Shown piece by piece: positions 13,620 to 20,213 of a DNA stretch of 62,785 nt. The stretch's first letter is position 1. Every line of letters begins with the position of its first letter. Source of the DNA: a virus; IMG/VR virus record IMGVR_UViG_3300035128_000038, positions 1 through 62,785 of that record; one strand, 5' to 3'. A program made the position numbers and the translations under genes. The notes under the pieces were generated by a model. The model was not told the origin of the DNA and searched no databases. It was given only the letters and a program-made list of their open reading frames with translations.

Positions 13620-14093
13620 CTACTCAATCAAATTATCCCAAACGTTTTGTCCGGTAATGTCGTGATAAATATTCTGGGCCAGGCTTGCCAGAATTTCCCG
13701 ATCACAAGCCGTCAACTCGCTATCCGAGAAATAATCTTTGGCTTTATCCAGCAAGTCAGAGACAAAGGGTACATAGCTGGTTACCGGATCCAGGGCCGCA
13801 ATCAAGGTCTGAATGAACTGCCGGGGCATCTGCTTCTGTAGAGCTTGGTAAGCAAGCGGGACCGCTGTAAGCACCATCGACTTGACCGAGGCCGACACTC
13901 CAGATATACCCACAATTGCAAGGCGGATAGAACCGACTCCATACGGGACAAATCCGGGAATTTGGTAACTGATTGCACCCTCACACCCAGCCGGAGGCGT
14001 GGTTTGAAGGCTACCTCGACAACCAGAGAAGGCCACACCGCTAGCCAATAAGGCTACAACCACAACAAGGACAAAACCTTTTTTCACACTCAT
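13620..14093 (-). CDS. Small lipoprotein, lysis cassette
   Basis: The ATG at 14093 follows AGGAG by six or seven bases and gives a 157-residue protein with a charged N-terminus (MSVKKG), a hydrophobic segment (FVLVVVVALLASGVAF) and a lipobox-like SGC, so it is probably processed by signal peptidase II. The mature part has a hydrophobic stretch (SIRLAIVGISGVSASVKSMVL) and a helical C-terminus. Close to holin and endolysin genes, an outer-membrane lipoprotein may be an o-spanin that helps disrupt the outer membrane, but the usual proline-rich small form is absent. Confidence 0.6.
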   Translation of the reverse strand: MSVKKGFVLVVVVALLASGVAFSGCRGSLQTTPPAGCEGAISYQIPGFVPYGVGSIRLAIVGISGVSASVKSMVLTAVPLAYQALQKQMPRQFIQTLIAALDPVTSYVPFVSDLLDKAKDYFSDSELTACDREILASLAQNIYHDITGQNVWDNLIE

Positions 14094-14256
14094 GCTTTTT
14101 CTCCTGTTTTTCATATTCAACTATCCATCTCAAGCCATGATAATAGCCTGGGCGAATAATATCAAAGCCATCTTCTTTAAATAGGTGATTTAATTGACGC
14201 ATCAGTTTATCGTCAATGTGAGTCATGCTAACTTTTACCCAATTACTTTTCATCAT
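14041..14256 (-). CDS. Small zinc-ribbon phage protein
   Basis: A 71-residue protein ending HECEKRFCPCCGCSLIG, a C-terminal zinc ribbon of the type common in small phage proteins. Its last 53 bp overlap the lipoprotein gene in another frame. The start is one of two adjacent ATGs after AAGGAAAAG. The N-terminal half is helical (DDKLMRQLNHLFKEDGFD). The function is unknown. Confidence 0.65.
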   Translation of the reverse strand: MMKSNWVKVSMTHIDDKLMRQLNHLFKEDGFDIIRPGYYHGLRWIVEYEKQEKKHECEKRFCPCCGCSLIG

Positions 14257-14263
14257 CTTTTCC

Positions 14264-14335
14264 TTAAAATGCCCCGTTTTTGCCTGTGGCCTTTAGGCTC
14301 GGGTCGGGGCCACACCCGAAACAAAGTTTTTTCAT
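14264..14335 (-). CDS. Tiny possible coupled peptide (23 aa)
   Basis: An ATG at 14335 overlaps the TGA of the 50-residue membrane gene, and the frame runs 23 codons to a TAA just before the ribosome site of the next gene. The product (MKKLCFGCGPDPSLKATGKN) has two cysteines in CxxC spacing. Coupling is the only support. Confidence 0.3.
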   Translation of the reverse strand: MKKLCFGCGPDPSLKATGKNGAF

Positions 14336-14484
14336 TGCACCCAATTAGGATTAATGCTTCCCAAGAGAAAATAGATAAAAGCAGCTACTCCTCCTAAGAA
14401 AGTTATTATTGCCCCTATCAGGAAAGTTAAACTGCGTCGTTCCCAAGGCCAGATTATCCATTTAGGTTTGCCAAAGAGATTCAT
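14332..14484 (-). CDS. Small membrane protein (50 aa) of the lysis cassette
   Basis: The ATG at 14484 overlaps the TGA of the endonuclease/exonuclease/phosphatase gene. The product has one long hydrophobic segment (about 19-40, LTFLIGAIITFLGGVAAFIY) after a short tryptophan-rich and basic N-terminus. It could be an antiholin or a second holin, given the holin-like gene one gene upstream. Confidence 0.55.
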   Translation of the reverse strand: MNLFGKPKWIIWPWERRSLTFLIGAIITFLGGVAAFIYFLLGSINPNWVQ

Positions 14485-15113
14485 ATCTCTACCAACACCC
14501 CCCGGTGAACATAGCTACCATCCGCCCGCCTATCCGATGCATCAGGCAATACCACCCGGAAATAATCTCTCAATGGATCACGCTGCTTACCCCTTATCCA
14601 GATATGATCAGCGCCGTCAAAACCAAAAACCTTAAAACCTGCATTAAATAAAGGTCGGCAGTATTCATGGTAATAGGGGATATTAAAATCCCCTGCGATA
14701 ATCTCTATGCGGCTAACAGGTAACCTATCCATGAAAGCCAAAACTTCAGGCACTTCAAATTTCTGATCCGGCTGGGTGCTGCTGAGGTGGACGTTGACCG
14801 CCGTGACCCCATTAATCCAGCATCCCAAAGCAACCCGCCGCCAATCACCATAAGGAGAAGACAATTCTTGCTCTTTGGTTTGGTAGATAGGGGGCTTAGA
14901 TAAGATGCCTAATTTCCACCCGCCCCACCACCTTTTCTCCATCCTGACGGTGCGGACCTCCCAGCCCCTCGAGATATGCTTGATGGAGTCCCACCCGAAA
15001 AGCCCGATGCCCTCTTGATAAAAGCATAGGTCTGGATTTTCCTGCTCAAGAAAACGGCGCACTTTGCGAAAATCTCCAGCAAGGTGCCCCATGTTGAAAG
15101 TGAGGATTTTCAT
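14481..15113 (-). CDS. Endonuclease/exonuclease/phosphatase (EEP)-family enzyme
   Basis: A 210-residue protein with the EEP fold motifs in order: TFNMG (N7), QEG (E34), VNVHLSS (H109), AGDFNIP (D142, N144), GADHIW (D169, H170), and an SDRRADG end where most members have Ser-Asp-His; His203 lies further on and might substitute. The family cleaves phosphodiesters in DNA, RNA, lipids or phosphosugars, using magnesium. It is coupled by overlaps to the holin-like gene upstream and the small membrane gene downstream, so it is expressed with lysis. The substrate is unknown; host nucleic acid or membrane phosphodiesters are possible. Confidence 0.8.
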   Translation of the reverse strand: MKILTFNMGHLAGDFRKVRRFLEQENPDLCFYQEGIGLFGWDSIKHISRGWEVRTVRMEKRWWGGWKLGILSKPPIYQTKEQELSSPYGDWRRVALGCWINGVTAVNVHLSSTQPDQKFEVPEVLAFMDRLPVSRIEIIAGDFNIPYYHEYCRPLFNAGFKVFGFDGADHIWIRGKQRDPLRDYFRVVLPDASDRRADGSYVHRGVLVEI

Positions 15114-15301
15114 TGCCCCTCTCTGTACTTCACGATCTTATGTCCCGCCCCGACCCCGAAAATAATTCCCGCCGCCGTGAACAAGAAATCTCCCAAGTGC
15201 GGCGACACCATGCTATCTGCCCTCAGGTAGGTAACAAAGGCAATGCACAGTCCCCCGATGATCATCTTTTTGCCGTTAAGCCAGTTCCAAAACTTGTCCA
15301 T
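15110..15301 (-). CDS. Holin-like membrane protein
   Basis: A 63-residue protein with two hydrophobic segments (about 11-26, KMIIGGLCIAFVTYL, and 37-55, LGDFLFTAAGIIFGVGAG) and a positively charged end (HKIVKYREGQ), the plan of a two-span class II holin. It starts directly after the endolysin gene stop and overlaps the EEP gene. It should form lesions in the inner membrane that let the endolysin reach the wall. Confidence 0.65.
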   Translation of the reverse strand: MDKFWNWLNGKKMIIGGLCIAFVTYLRADSMVSPHLGDFLFTAAGIIFGVGAGHKIVKYREGQ

Positions 15302-15302
15302 C

Positions 15303-15917
15303 CTACACCCCCATAACCATCTTGGTTTGTGGTCCTACTATCCCGTCAACTTTCAGGGCGTGGTAAGACTGAAACCGCCTTACCGCCCGGTCGGTCACCG
15401 GACCGAACACGCCGTCTGCCTCAATTCCCAAAGCCGCCTGGATTTTCTTGACCATCTCTCCCCGCATGTATGGGTTCGTGAGCCGGTATAAAACCGCCTC
15501 TTCCCGGTCCTGACTTGGGTTTGGAACCGCCTTGTCTAAGTGCCAGGGTTGCGTATTGTCATACTCCCCGCCCACGCTGATATGGCAATGATGATCGTGG
15601 GGGTTAGAGCCATGGTAAGGTATCCAGTTCGGGTGGCTCTTAGACCAAATTCGCCGGTTCCAAATCACATATTTGAGGGCAGGATGCCCCGAGGCCACAA
15701 TCCGCCGAGACAGGATGTTCATGTCGGCGTTATGAGTCGGGTCATGCGTGGCATCAAAGGCGCAGACCACGCCGTACTCGTTCGGGTTGTGATCTGATTT
15801 CCGGGCCCGGTGCGCTGAGTCCCCAATGGTGCCGTCCCAGGACTTATCCCGGTCGGGTGCCAAGTCGTTCAGTTCCCGGCGCAGCACCGCCAAACTCTGA
15901 GCAAGTCTCCAAGCCAT
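15303..15917 (-). CDS. Endolysin: M15-type peptidase plus peptidoglycan-binding domain
   Basis: A 204-residue protein. Residues about 28-120 resemble metallopeptidases of the M15/VanY type, with likely zinc ligands in SDHNP (H43), FDATH (D55) and HDHHCHIS (H110 or H112). Residues about 143-203 form a PG_binding_1 domain (MRGEMVKKIQAALGIEADGVFGP, ending VDGIVGPQTKMVM). There is no signal peptide, so release through the holin next door is expected. The enzyme should cut peptide cross-links of the wall at lysis. Confidence 0.85.
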   Translation of the reverse strand: MAWRLAQSLAVLRRELNDLAPDRDKSWDGTIGDSAHRARKSDHNPNEYGVVCAFDATHDPTHNADMNILSRRIVASGHPALKYVIWNRRIWSKSHPNWIPYHGSNPHDHHCHISVGGEYDNTQPWHLDKAVPNPSQDREEAVLYRLTNPYMRGEMVKKIQAALGIEADGVFGPVTDRAVRRFQSYHALKVDGIVGPQTKMVMGV

Positions 15918-15954
15918 TATTTAAGTCTCCTTGGTTCCCAGCGGTAACATATCA

Positions 15955-16386
15955 TTAACCATCTTTCTTGTCTGAATACTCCCGGTTGATAATAAACACA
16001 GAATTACGGCCAGCATCCCAATCAACGCTATCTGGCTTAACCTTGTCCCAAACCTTAGTTACAAAAAACCAAACCCAACAAATGCCCCAATGCAGGCCAT
16101 CAAGCAAAATCCTTTGGTGCTCCTGGCTTAGAAGGGCAATGGCCGACCCACGCTGATAACGAAAACGAATACCTTCTTGCAGCCTTTCAACTTCTTCCAA
16201 GTTCTCATCATGCGCCTTCTTTGCCAGCATCGCCATACTAATCCAGTTGGCCCACTGATCTTGTTCTTCATGGGAATATTTTTTTGAATCCATGTGCAAA
16301 ACAAACATAGTGCCATCCCCCATTTGCGGATCATAGGGGGCGGACCTTATGTTACCTTCATAGCGGTATTCATCATCCTTAGCCAT
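15955..16386 (-). CDS. Hypothetical protein (143 aa)
   Basis: A hydrophilic protein with a short central hydrophobic, tryptophan-rich segment (LHWGICWVWFFVTKVW, about 97-112). It could lie in the membrane face or be a small membrane-associated protein. It starts by overlapping the upstream gene and lies before the endolysin in the late operon. No family is recognised. Confidence 0.6.
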   Translation of the reverse strand: MAKDDEYRYEGNIRSAPYDPQMGDGTMFVLHMDSKKYSHEEQDQWANWISMAMLAKKAHDENLEEVERLQEGIRFRYQRGSAIALLSQEHQRILLDGLHWGICWVWFFVTKVWDKVKPDSVDWDAGRNSVFIINREYSDKKDG

Positions 16387-16660
16387 AACGCAACCACCTT
16401 TTTAACCATGTCCAGCGCCCTTGAATCGCCATCCTAAGTAAAAAAACCTCATCCCAAATTTCGGCGGCGTGGCGGTTAAATTCGTTATCGTCTTGAGTCA
16501 AAGCCCGAAGCCAGGGCAACATCCATTCCTCAATCTTTTCTTCCAACTCAGATATTAAAAACTCATCGTGTTGGCCAGTAATCTGACGTTCTTCCCATTC
16601 ACGCCATCTACGGGCCATGACTTTAAGGTCTTGAATTTCTTGTTTATTAGTGCGGCCCAC
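16379..16660 (-). CDS. Hypothetical helical protein (93 aa)
   Basis: A charged, alpha-helical protein with many Trp, Glu and Arg residues (DLKVMARRWREWEERQIT, then WMLPWLRALTQDDNEF). It overlaps both neighbours by a few bases, so it is co-translated with them. It may be a small adaptor of the lysis or tail module; nothing specific is recognised. Confidence 0.6.
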   Translation of the reverse strand: MGRTNKQEIQDLKVMARRWREWEERQITGQHDEFLISELEEKIEEWMLPWLRALTQDDNEFNRHAAEIWDEVFLLRMAIQGRWTWLKRWLRYG

Positions 16661-16988
16661 TTTTTACAACCTTGAGGAAAGCCCTCTTATGTTTTGACTC
16701 TACCCGGGCGGGACAATCGGCTCGCTCCGGTAAGTTGGCAAGTTGATACTCTCTAATTTCTTCCCAAACTGGCATCATACTAATAGCCGGTAATACCTTC
16801 TCGCAAAATTTATATATATATTCTGTTAACTTAGGCTGTAATTCCTCTGGAACCATGCCTGGGGTGGTGGTAAATTCTACTTGCCCACCGATGCCATTTT
16901 CGGGAGTAACATGGATAACGAGTCTGTAAGTCTGGGTGCAGCGTTCACCGTCCCAAAAAGCGCAAAGCCAGCATCTTTCATCGGCCAT
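16647..16988 (-). CDS. Hypothetical protein (113 aa)
   Basis: The N-terminus has a cysteine pattern (ERCWLCAFWDGERC) that could bind a metal. The remainder mixes strands and helices and ends with a basic stretch (ARVESKHKRAFLKVVK). Its start overlaps the coding end of the membrane protein gene upstream. Function unknown. Confidence 0.6.
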   Translation of the reverse strand: MADERCWLCAFWDGERCTQTYRLVIHVTPENGIGGQVEFTTTPGMVPEELQPKLTEYIYKFCEKVLPAISMMPVWEEIREYQLANLPERADCPARVESKHKRAFLKVVKSGPH

Positions 16989-17211
16989 TTAATTTTCCTT
17001 CGAGTTTGGCAACCCTTTCCTTAAGAGTAGCGTGGCGGTCATTGTAGATTTGTCTCCACTCCGCTCTGGCCTCAGTCTCGTTATCATGCGTTTCCCAGAT
17101 TCTAGTAATGTTTTCGTTAACATACTTAATCCAACCACGGACAAGGAAACTGACAACACCAATAAAAAGAAGGATAATAGTGGTGATAACTGGCAGGTAT
17201 TCGAAAGCCAC
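16978..17211 (-). CDS. Small membrane protein with coiled-coil tail
   Basis: I chose the GTG at 17211, about eight bases after GAGAGG, over an earlier start at 17262. The 77-residue product has an N-terminal transmembrane segment (LPVITTIILLFIGVVSFLV) followed by a charged helix with heptads (RHATLKERVAKLEGKL). The plan, one span plus a cytoplasmic or periplasmic coiled coil, fits an i-spanin or Rz-like accessory, which would suit its place two genes before the endolysin, although a direct test is missing. Confidence 0.6.
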   Translation of the reverse strand: MAFEYLPVITTIILLFIGVVSFLVRGWIKYVNENITRIWETHDNETEARAEWRQIYNDRHATLKERVAKLEGKLNGR

Positions 17212-17224
17212 ATGAATTTCCCTC

Positions 17225-17671
17225 TCAGAGTTCAAAGTACCCAGCCTTCTCAATCGAGCCAAAAAACCTATTCACCAGCCGGCCGGGGTTGGTTTTAAGT
17301 TCCATGCAGGTCACCAGGACCACCGCAATCTTCTGGCGTTGCGGATAGGTGTCGATGGCCATGAAAGATTCCGTGAACGGTTGAAATAACAGGAAAGCCC
17401 AGCGGAACCAGCGGATAAGCAACCGTAATAGTTTTTTCTTCCACCAGGACAGGACGATAGGCCCCTCTCCGAATGGCAAATAAACCGTCTCCCCGAAGCC
17501 CCCCTTGCCATCCAGGGGATAGCCCCAGACCACCGGCTCTGCCACAGGCGTCAGGCCTGCCAGGCTCACAAAAGCCTTGATCCGGTAGGCCAGGGATTCC
17601 CGGGGCATTACTCCCCGGCAACTCCAGCCGTACACTTGAATCAGCTTGCCGGTTACTTCGGGGGAGGTCAT
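17225..17671 (-). CDS. S-adenosylmethionine decarboxylase-like protein
   Basis: A 148-residue protein. The stretch TESFMAIDTYPQRQ...VVLVTCMEL (about 100-125) closely follows the core of small bacterial AdoMet decarboxylases, (S/T)ESHxAIHTWPExxxxxVDVFTC, in which the serine after Glu becomes the pyruvoyl group by self-cleavage. Here the Glu-Ser pair (101-102) is kept but the next residue is Phe instead of His. Residues 49-68 (WGYPLDGKGGFGETVYLPF) and a hydrophobic/basic insert (78-97) are unlike the enzyme. It may make decarboxylated AdoMet, drain AdoMet, or be a non-catalytic relative. It lies 15 bp downstream of the tailspike. Confidence 0.5.
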   Translation of the reverse strand: MTSPEVTGKLIQVYGWSCRGVMPRESLAYRIKAFVSLAGLTPVAEPVVWGYPLDGKGGFGETVYLPFGEGPIVLSWWKKKLLRLLIRWFRWAFLLFQPFTESFMAIDTYPQRQKIAVVLVTCMELKTNPGRLVNRFFGSIEKAGYFEL

Positions 17672-17686
17672 CCATAAAGCCCTCTT

Positions 17687-20110
17687 TTAGGGCACGTTGC
17701 CCACTACGGCCCACGTCCCGGGGGTGCCTGCCGCCGTACAACCCCATATTTGGACATTCCCGCTGGTTAATGCCGTCACTGAGCCATCATTAAAACACCT
17801 ATCCCCGACAATGTGGGCCTTGCTGTATTCCTCAGAAGAGGCGTTTGAGGGGATATAGGAGGCAAAGGAAATCCTATTCCCCCTAATTTCAACAGCATCC
17901 CAATTCTCATCATCGCCGGGAATAACCCCCATGGCGCTTGTACTGCCCACGCCCAGGTAGGGCTCGGCAATATAAAGATCAGCATCGGAAGTATCATCCT
18001 GGCGATAGAGCCAGATTTTCAGGCTGACCGCGGTGCAGTTCTGCCCGATGTAGGCGGAGACGGTAAGCTTTCTCCAGTTGCCCACGTCAGCCGCCACCAT
18101 GGGGGTTGAGCTTTCCTGGGTGCCGTTCCGGTCTATCCCGAACCAGGTAATTTCATTGTCCACCACTGTTCCGGTTAACCCAGGCCACGTCGGTTCATCT
18201 GAATCAGAGTCCCCCCCATCATCGGCCACGATATACTGGACGCTCCCCGGGTCAGTTGCCGGAAGAACCGTATCCCCCCGGACATAAGCGGTACTTCCCG
18301 CCCAGGTTGCCGGTGTGTTAACGATTTGAATCTTGGGGTAATCGTTAAAGGTCTGGCCCGAGGCTATTTTTAGCCAAATAGAAAAAGTTACATATTGCCC
18401 CTGAACCCGTCGGAGTTGGTCAGCCGATAAGGTATATTCGGTGTTTGTATCGGCACTATTCGTAGATAGTTTTGCGCTGTTAGGAGTCCAGTGAACATAG
18501 GTGCTTTCCTGAGCCCAGGTATTTGATGCCCCATAACTCCAGCCAATGGGGCCATTAGAGTCAAACCGATTGAATAGCGCATTGCCTATGATATTCCGCT
18601 GATCCTGGCCCGGAAAATCAAAGACATCGTTAGAATACACATGGTTGTCGTTTCTCTCCGTCACCGGACCATAGTAAACAGTCCCCACTCCATAATCATG
18701 GAATGTGTTGGTGCCATCGGTTTGGATGCCACCCAGGAGAATGTTCAGACACTTAGCATCTATGGTCAAGTCGGTGAAACTGCAATCACTAATTCTAATT
18801 CCCCTTGAGGCGGTTATTTCTGTATCGTGAACACTGTAAAGGTTTCTTAGTTCACCAAACCGGCAGCCGTCCACCTTGGGACCGTAACTATTGCCATCAG
18901 ACATATAGGCATCGTGCAGGGAGAAGTTACGTATCTTGGTGAAAATGACCGGATAAGAGGTGCAGTATTCGTACGTCCCGGTGACCTCATATACTGACAT
19001 CCAATCGCTGCCAGTCACATCCTCAATCTTCAGAGCAGTGGCGGCTTGGGTGGTGCCGTTAGAATGTCTGAAATCTATTTTAAGTGCATTGCTCGCATTA
19101 CCCCCGGAAGTGGCATCAAACAGGAGACCGTTTGCATAAGAATCGCAGGAGGTCAGGTTTCCAGTGCCATAAAAACTCTGGCCTCCGGTAGCCCTGATGT
19201 GACCATTGACGGTGCCCTGGAACCAGGCTGCCCATTGGGTAGCTCCCATATAGAAATGGACTCGATTGAGATCAAGGGTATCAGTGCAGCGAATAAAGTG
19301 GACTCCATAGGTGCAGCAGTTGGCCGGTCCCACAAAGCCTACATCTTCAATTACCAGATTATCAAAGACATAAGAGGCATTGCCAAAGACTATCCCGACG
19401 TTAGCGCCCACGTCGATATAGATGAGGGCCTTGTTGCGATTGTCCCCCTTGAGCCTCCAGCCCATACAGTTGGCGCTCTTGTCGAAGGTGGTGGTGCTGG
19501 TTATCCTCCAGGTCTTCGACCCCAGGTAAAGGGTCTGGTGCGCCCCCATAGACTCAAAGGCTTTTTCAAACTCGTCTGAGTTGTCGGCGGACGTGCCGCT
19601 TGTCGGCCCCCACCAATCAAAGGGGCAGTTTGCGGTAGGGCTCCCAGAAATATCAACGGCTCCGGTTCCGCTCCAGGAAAAGATTTGGTAAGGTCCGGCT
19701 TCGATAGGACCGTTTATTGTCAGGGTCGTGTCGGTGGCAACAGATAGGGTGGCTCCAGCCGGGATTCTCAGGGTGAGGTTGGAGGGAACCGTCAGGTCGT
19801 CAGAGATAGTCCAGGTCGTGGGCTTTAAATACAGAACCCGGTTATTGGAGGAACCGACGCCGGCCACCGCCGCGGCTAGGGTGCCGTAAGTGTCGGCGAC
19901 GTTGACTTCATACCCAACTTTATTAAGAGTGAGAGTCAGACCGTCGGCGGTTTCGGCCGTAAAGGTATCGGTAACGCCGTCCCACCACTTCACATCCTGC
20001 GTGGCAATGAGACGTTTGGTGAACGTGGCGGCGTAGCCGGAGAGATAAAGGCCGGAGATACTGGCGAAGATTACAAGAAGGGAAAGAAGCCAAAGGGTCC
20101 GTTTTTTCAT
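17687..20110 (-). CDS. Tailspike-like beta-helix protein with signal peptide
   Basis: An 807-residue protein. Residues 1-27 look like a Sec signal peptide (MKKRTLWLLSLLVIFASISG, then YAA). Residues about 60-460 show the rungs of a right-handed pectate-lyase-type beta helix (PSNLTLRIPAGATLSV, DNLVIEDVGFVG, LRNLYSVHDTEITASRGIRI). A jelly-roll-like carbohydrate-binding region follows (about 520-700, RFDSNGPIGWSYGASNTWAQ, then KLTVSAYIGQNCTAVSLKIW), and a short end. The phage tailspike fold binds and often cleaves host surface glycans. The signal peptide is unexpected for a virion part. The gene is preceded by a seven-codon leader. Confidence 0.75.
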   Translation of the reverse strand: MKKRTLWLLSLLVIFASISGLYLSGYAATFTKRLIATQDVKWWDGVTDTFTAETADGLTLTLNKVGYEVNVADTYGTLAAAVAGVGSSNNRVLYLKPTTWTISDDLTVPSNLTLRIPAGATLSVATDTTLTINGPIEAGPYQIFSWSGTGAVDISGSPTANCPFDWWGPTSGTSADNSDEFEKAFESMGAHQTLYLGSKTWRITSTTTFDKSANCMGWRLKGDNRNKALIYIDVGANVGIVFGNASYVFDNLVIEDVGFVGPANCCTYGVHFIRCTDTLDLNRVHFYMGATQWAAWFQGTVNGHIRATGGQSFYGTGNLTSCDSYANGLLFDATSGGNASNALKIDFRHSNGTTQAATALKIEDVTGSDWMSVYEVTGTYEYCTSYPVIFTKIRNFSLHDAYMSDGNSYGPKVDGCRFGELRNLYSVHDTEITASRGIRISDCSFTDLTIDAKCLNILLGGIQTDGTNTFHDYGVGTVYYGPVTERNDNHVYSNDVFDFPGQDQRNIIGNALFNRFDSNGPIGWSYGASNTWAQESTYVHWTPNSAKLSTNSADTNTEYTLSADQLRRVQGQYVTFSIWLKIASGQTFNDYPKIQIVNTPATWAGSTAYVRGDTVLPATDPGSVQYIVADDGGDSDSDEPTWPGLTGTVVDNEITWFGIDRNGTQESSTPMVAADVGNWRKLTVSAYIGQNCTAVSLKIWLYRQDDTSDADLYIAEPYLGVGSTSAMGVIPGDDENWDAVEIRGNRISFASYIPSNASSEEYSKAHIVGDRCFNDGSVTALTSGNVQIWGCTAAGTPGTWAVVGNVP

Positions 20111-20130
20111 TCGTCATAAAAGACGTTCAT
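20107..20130 (-). CDS. Seven-codon leader peptide coupled to the tailspike
   Basis: An ATG at 20130 has a strong AAGGAGG upstream at about eight bases, and its frame (MNVFYDE) ends in a TGA that overlaps the ATG of the tailspike at 20110. The tailspike ATG itself has no good ribosome site, so ribosomes may load on the leader and re-start. It is likely to tune expression. Confidence 0.45.
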   Translation of the reverse strand: MNVFYDE

Positions 20131-20213
20131 GGACGTTCGCCTCCTTTTTCTGAGATGATGCCTTTCTTGCGGGTAGCAAAAACGGCTAAGAATGTCAAAG
20201 GTTTTGGTGACAT

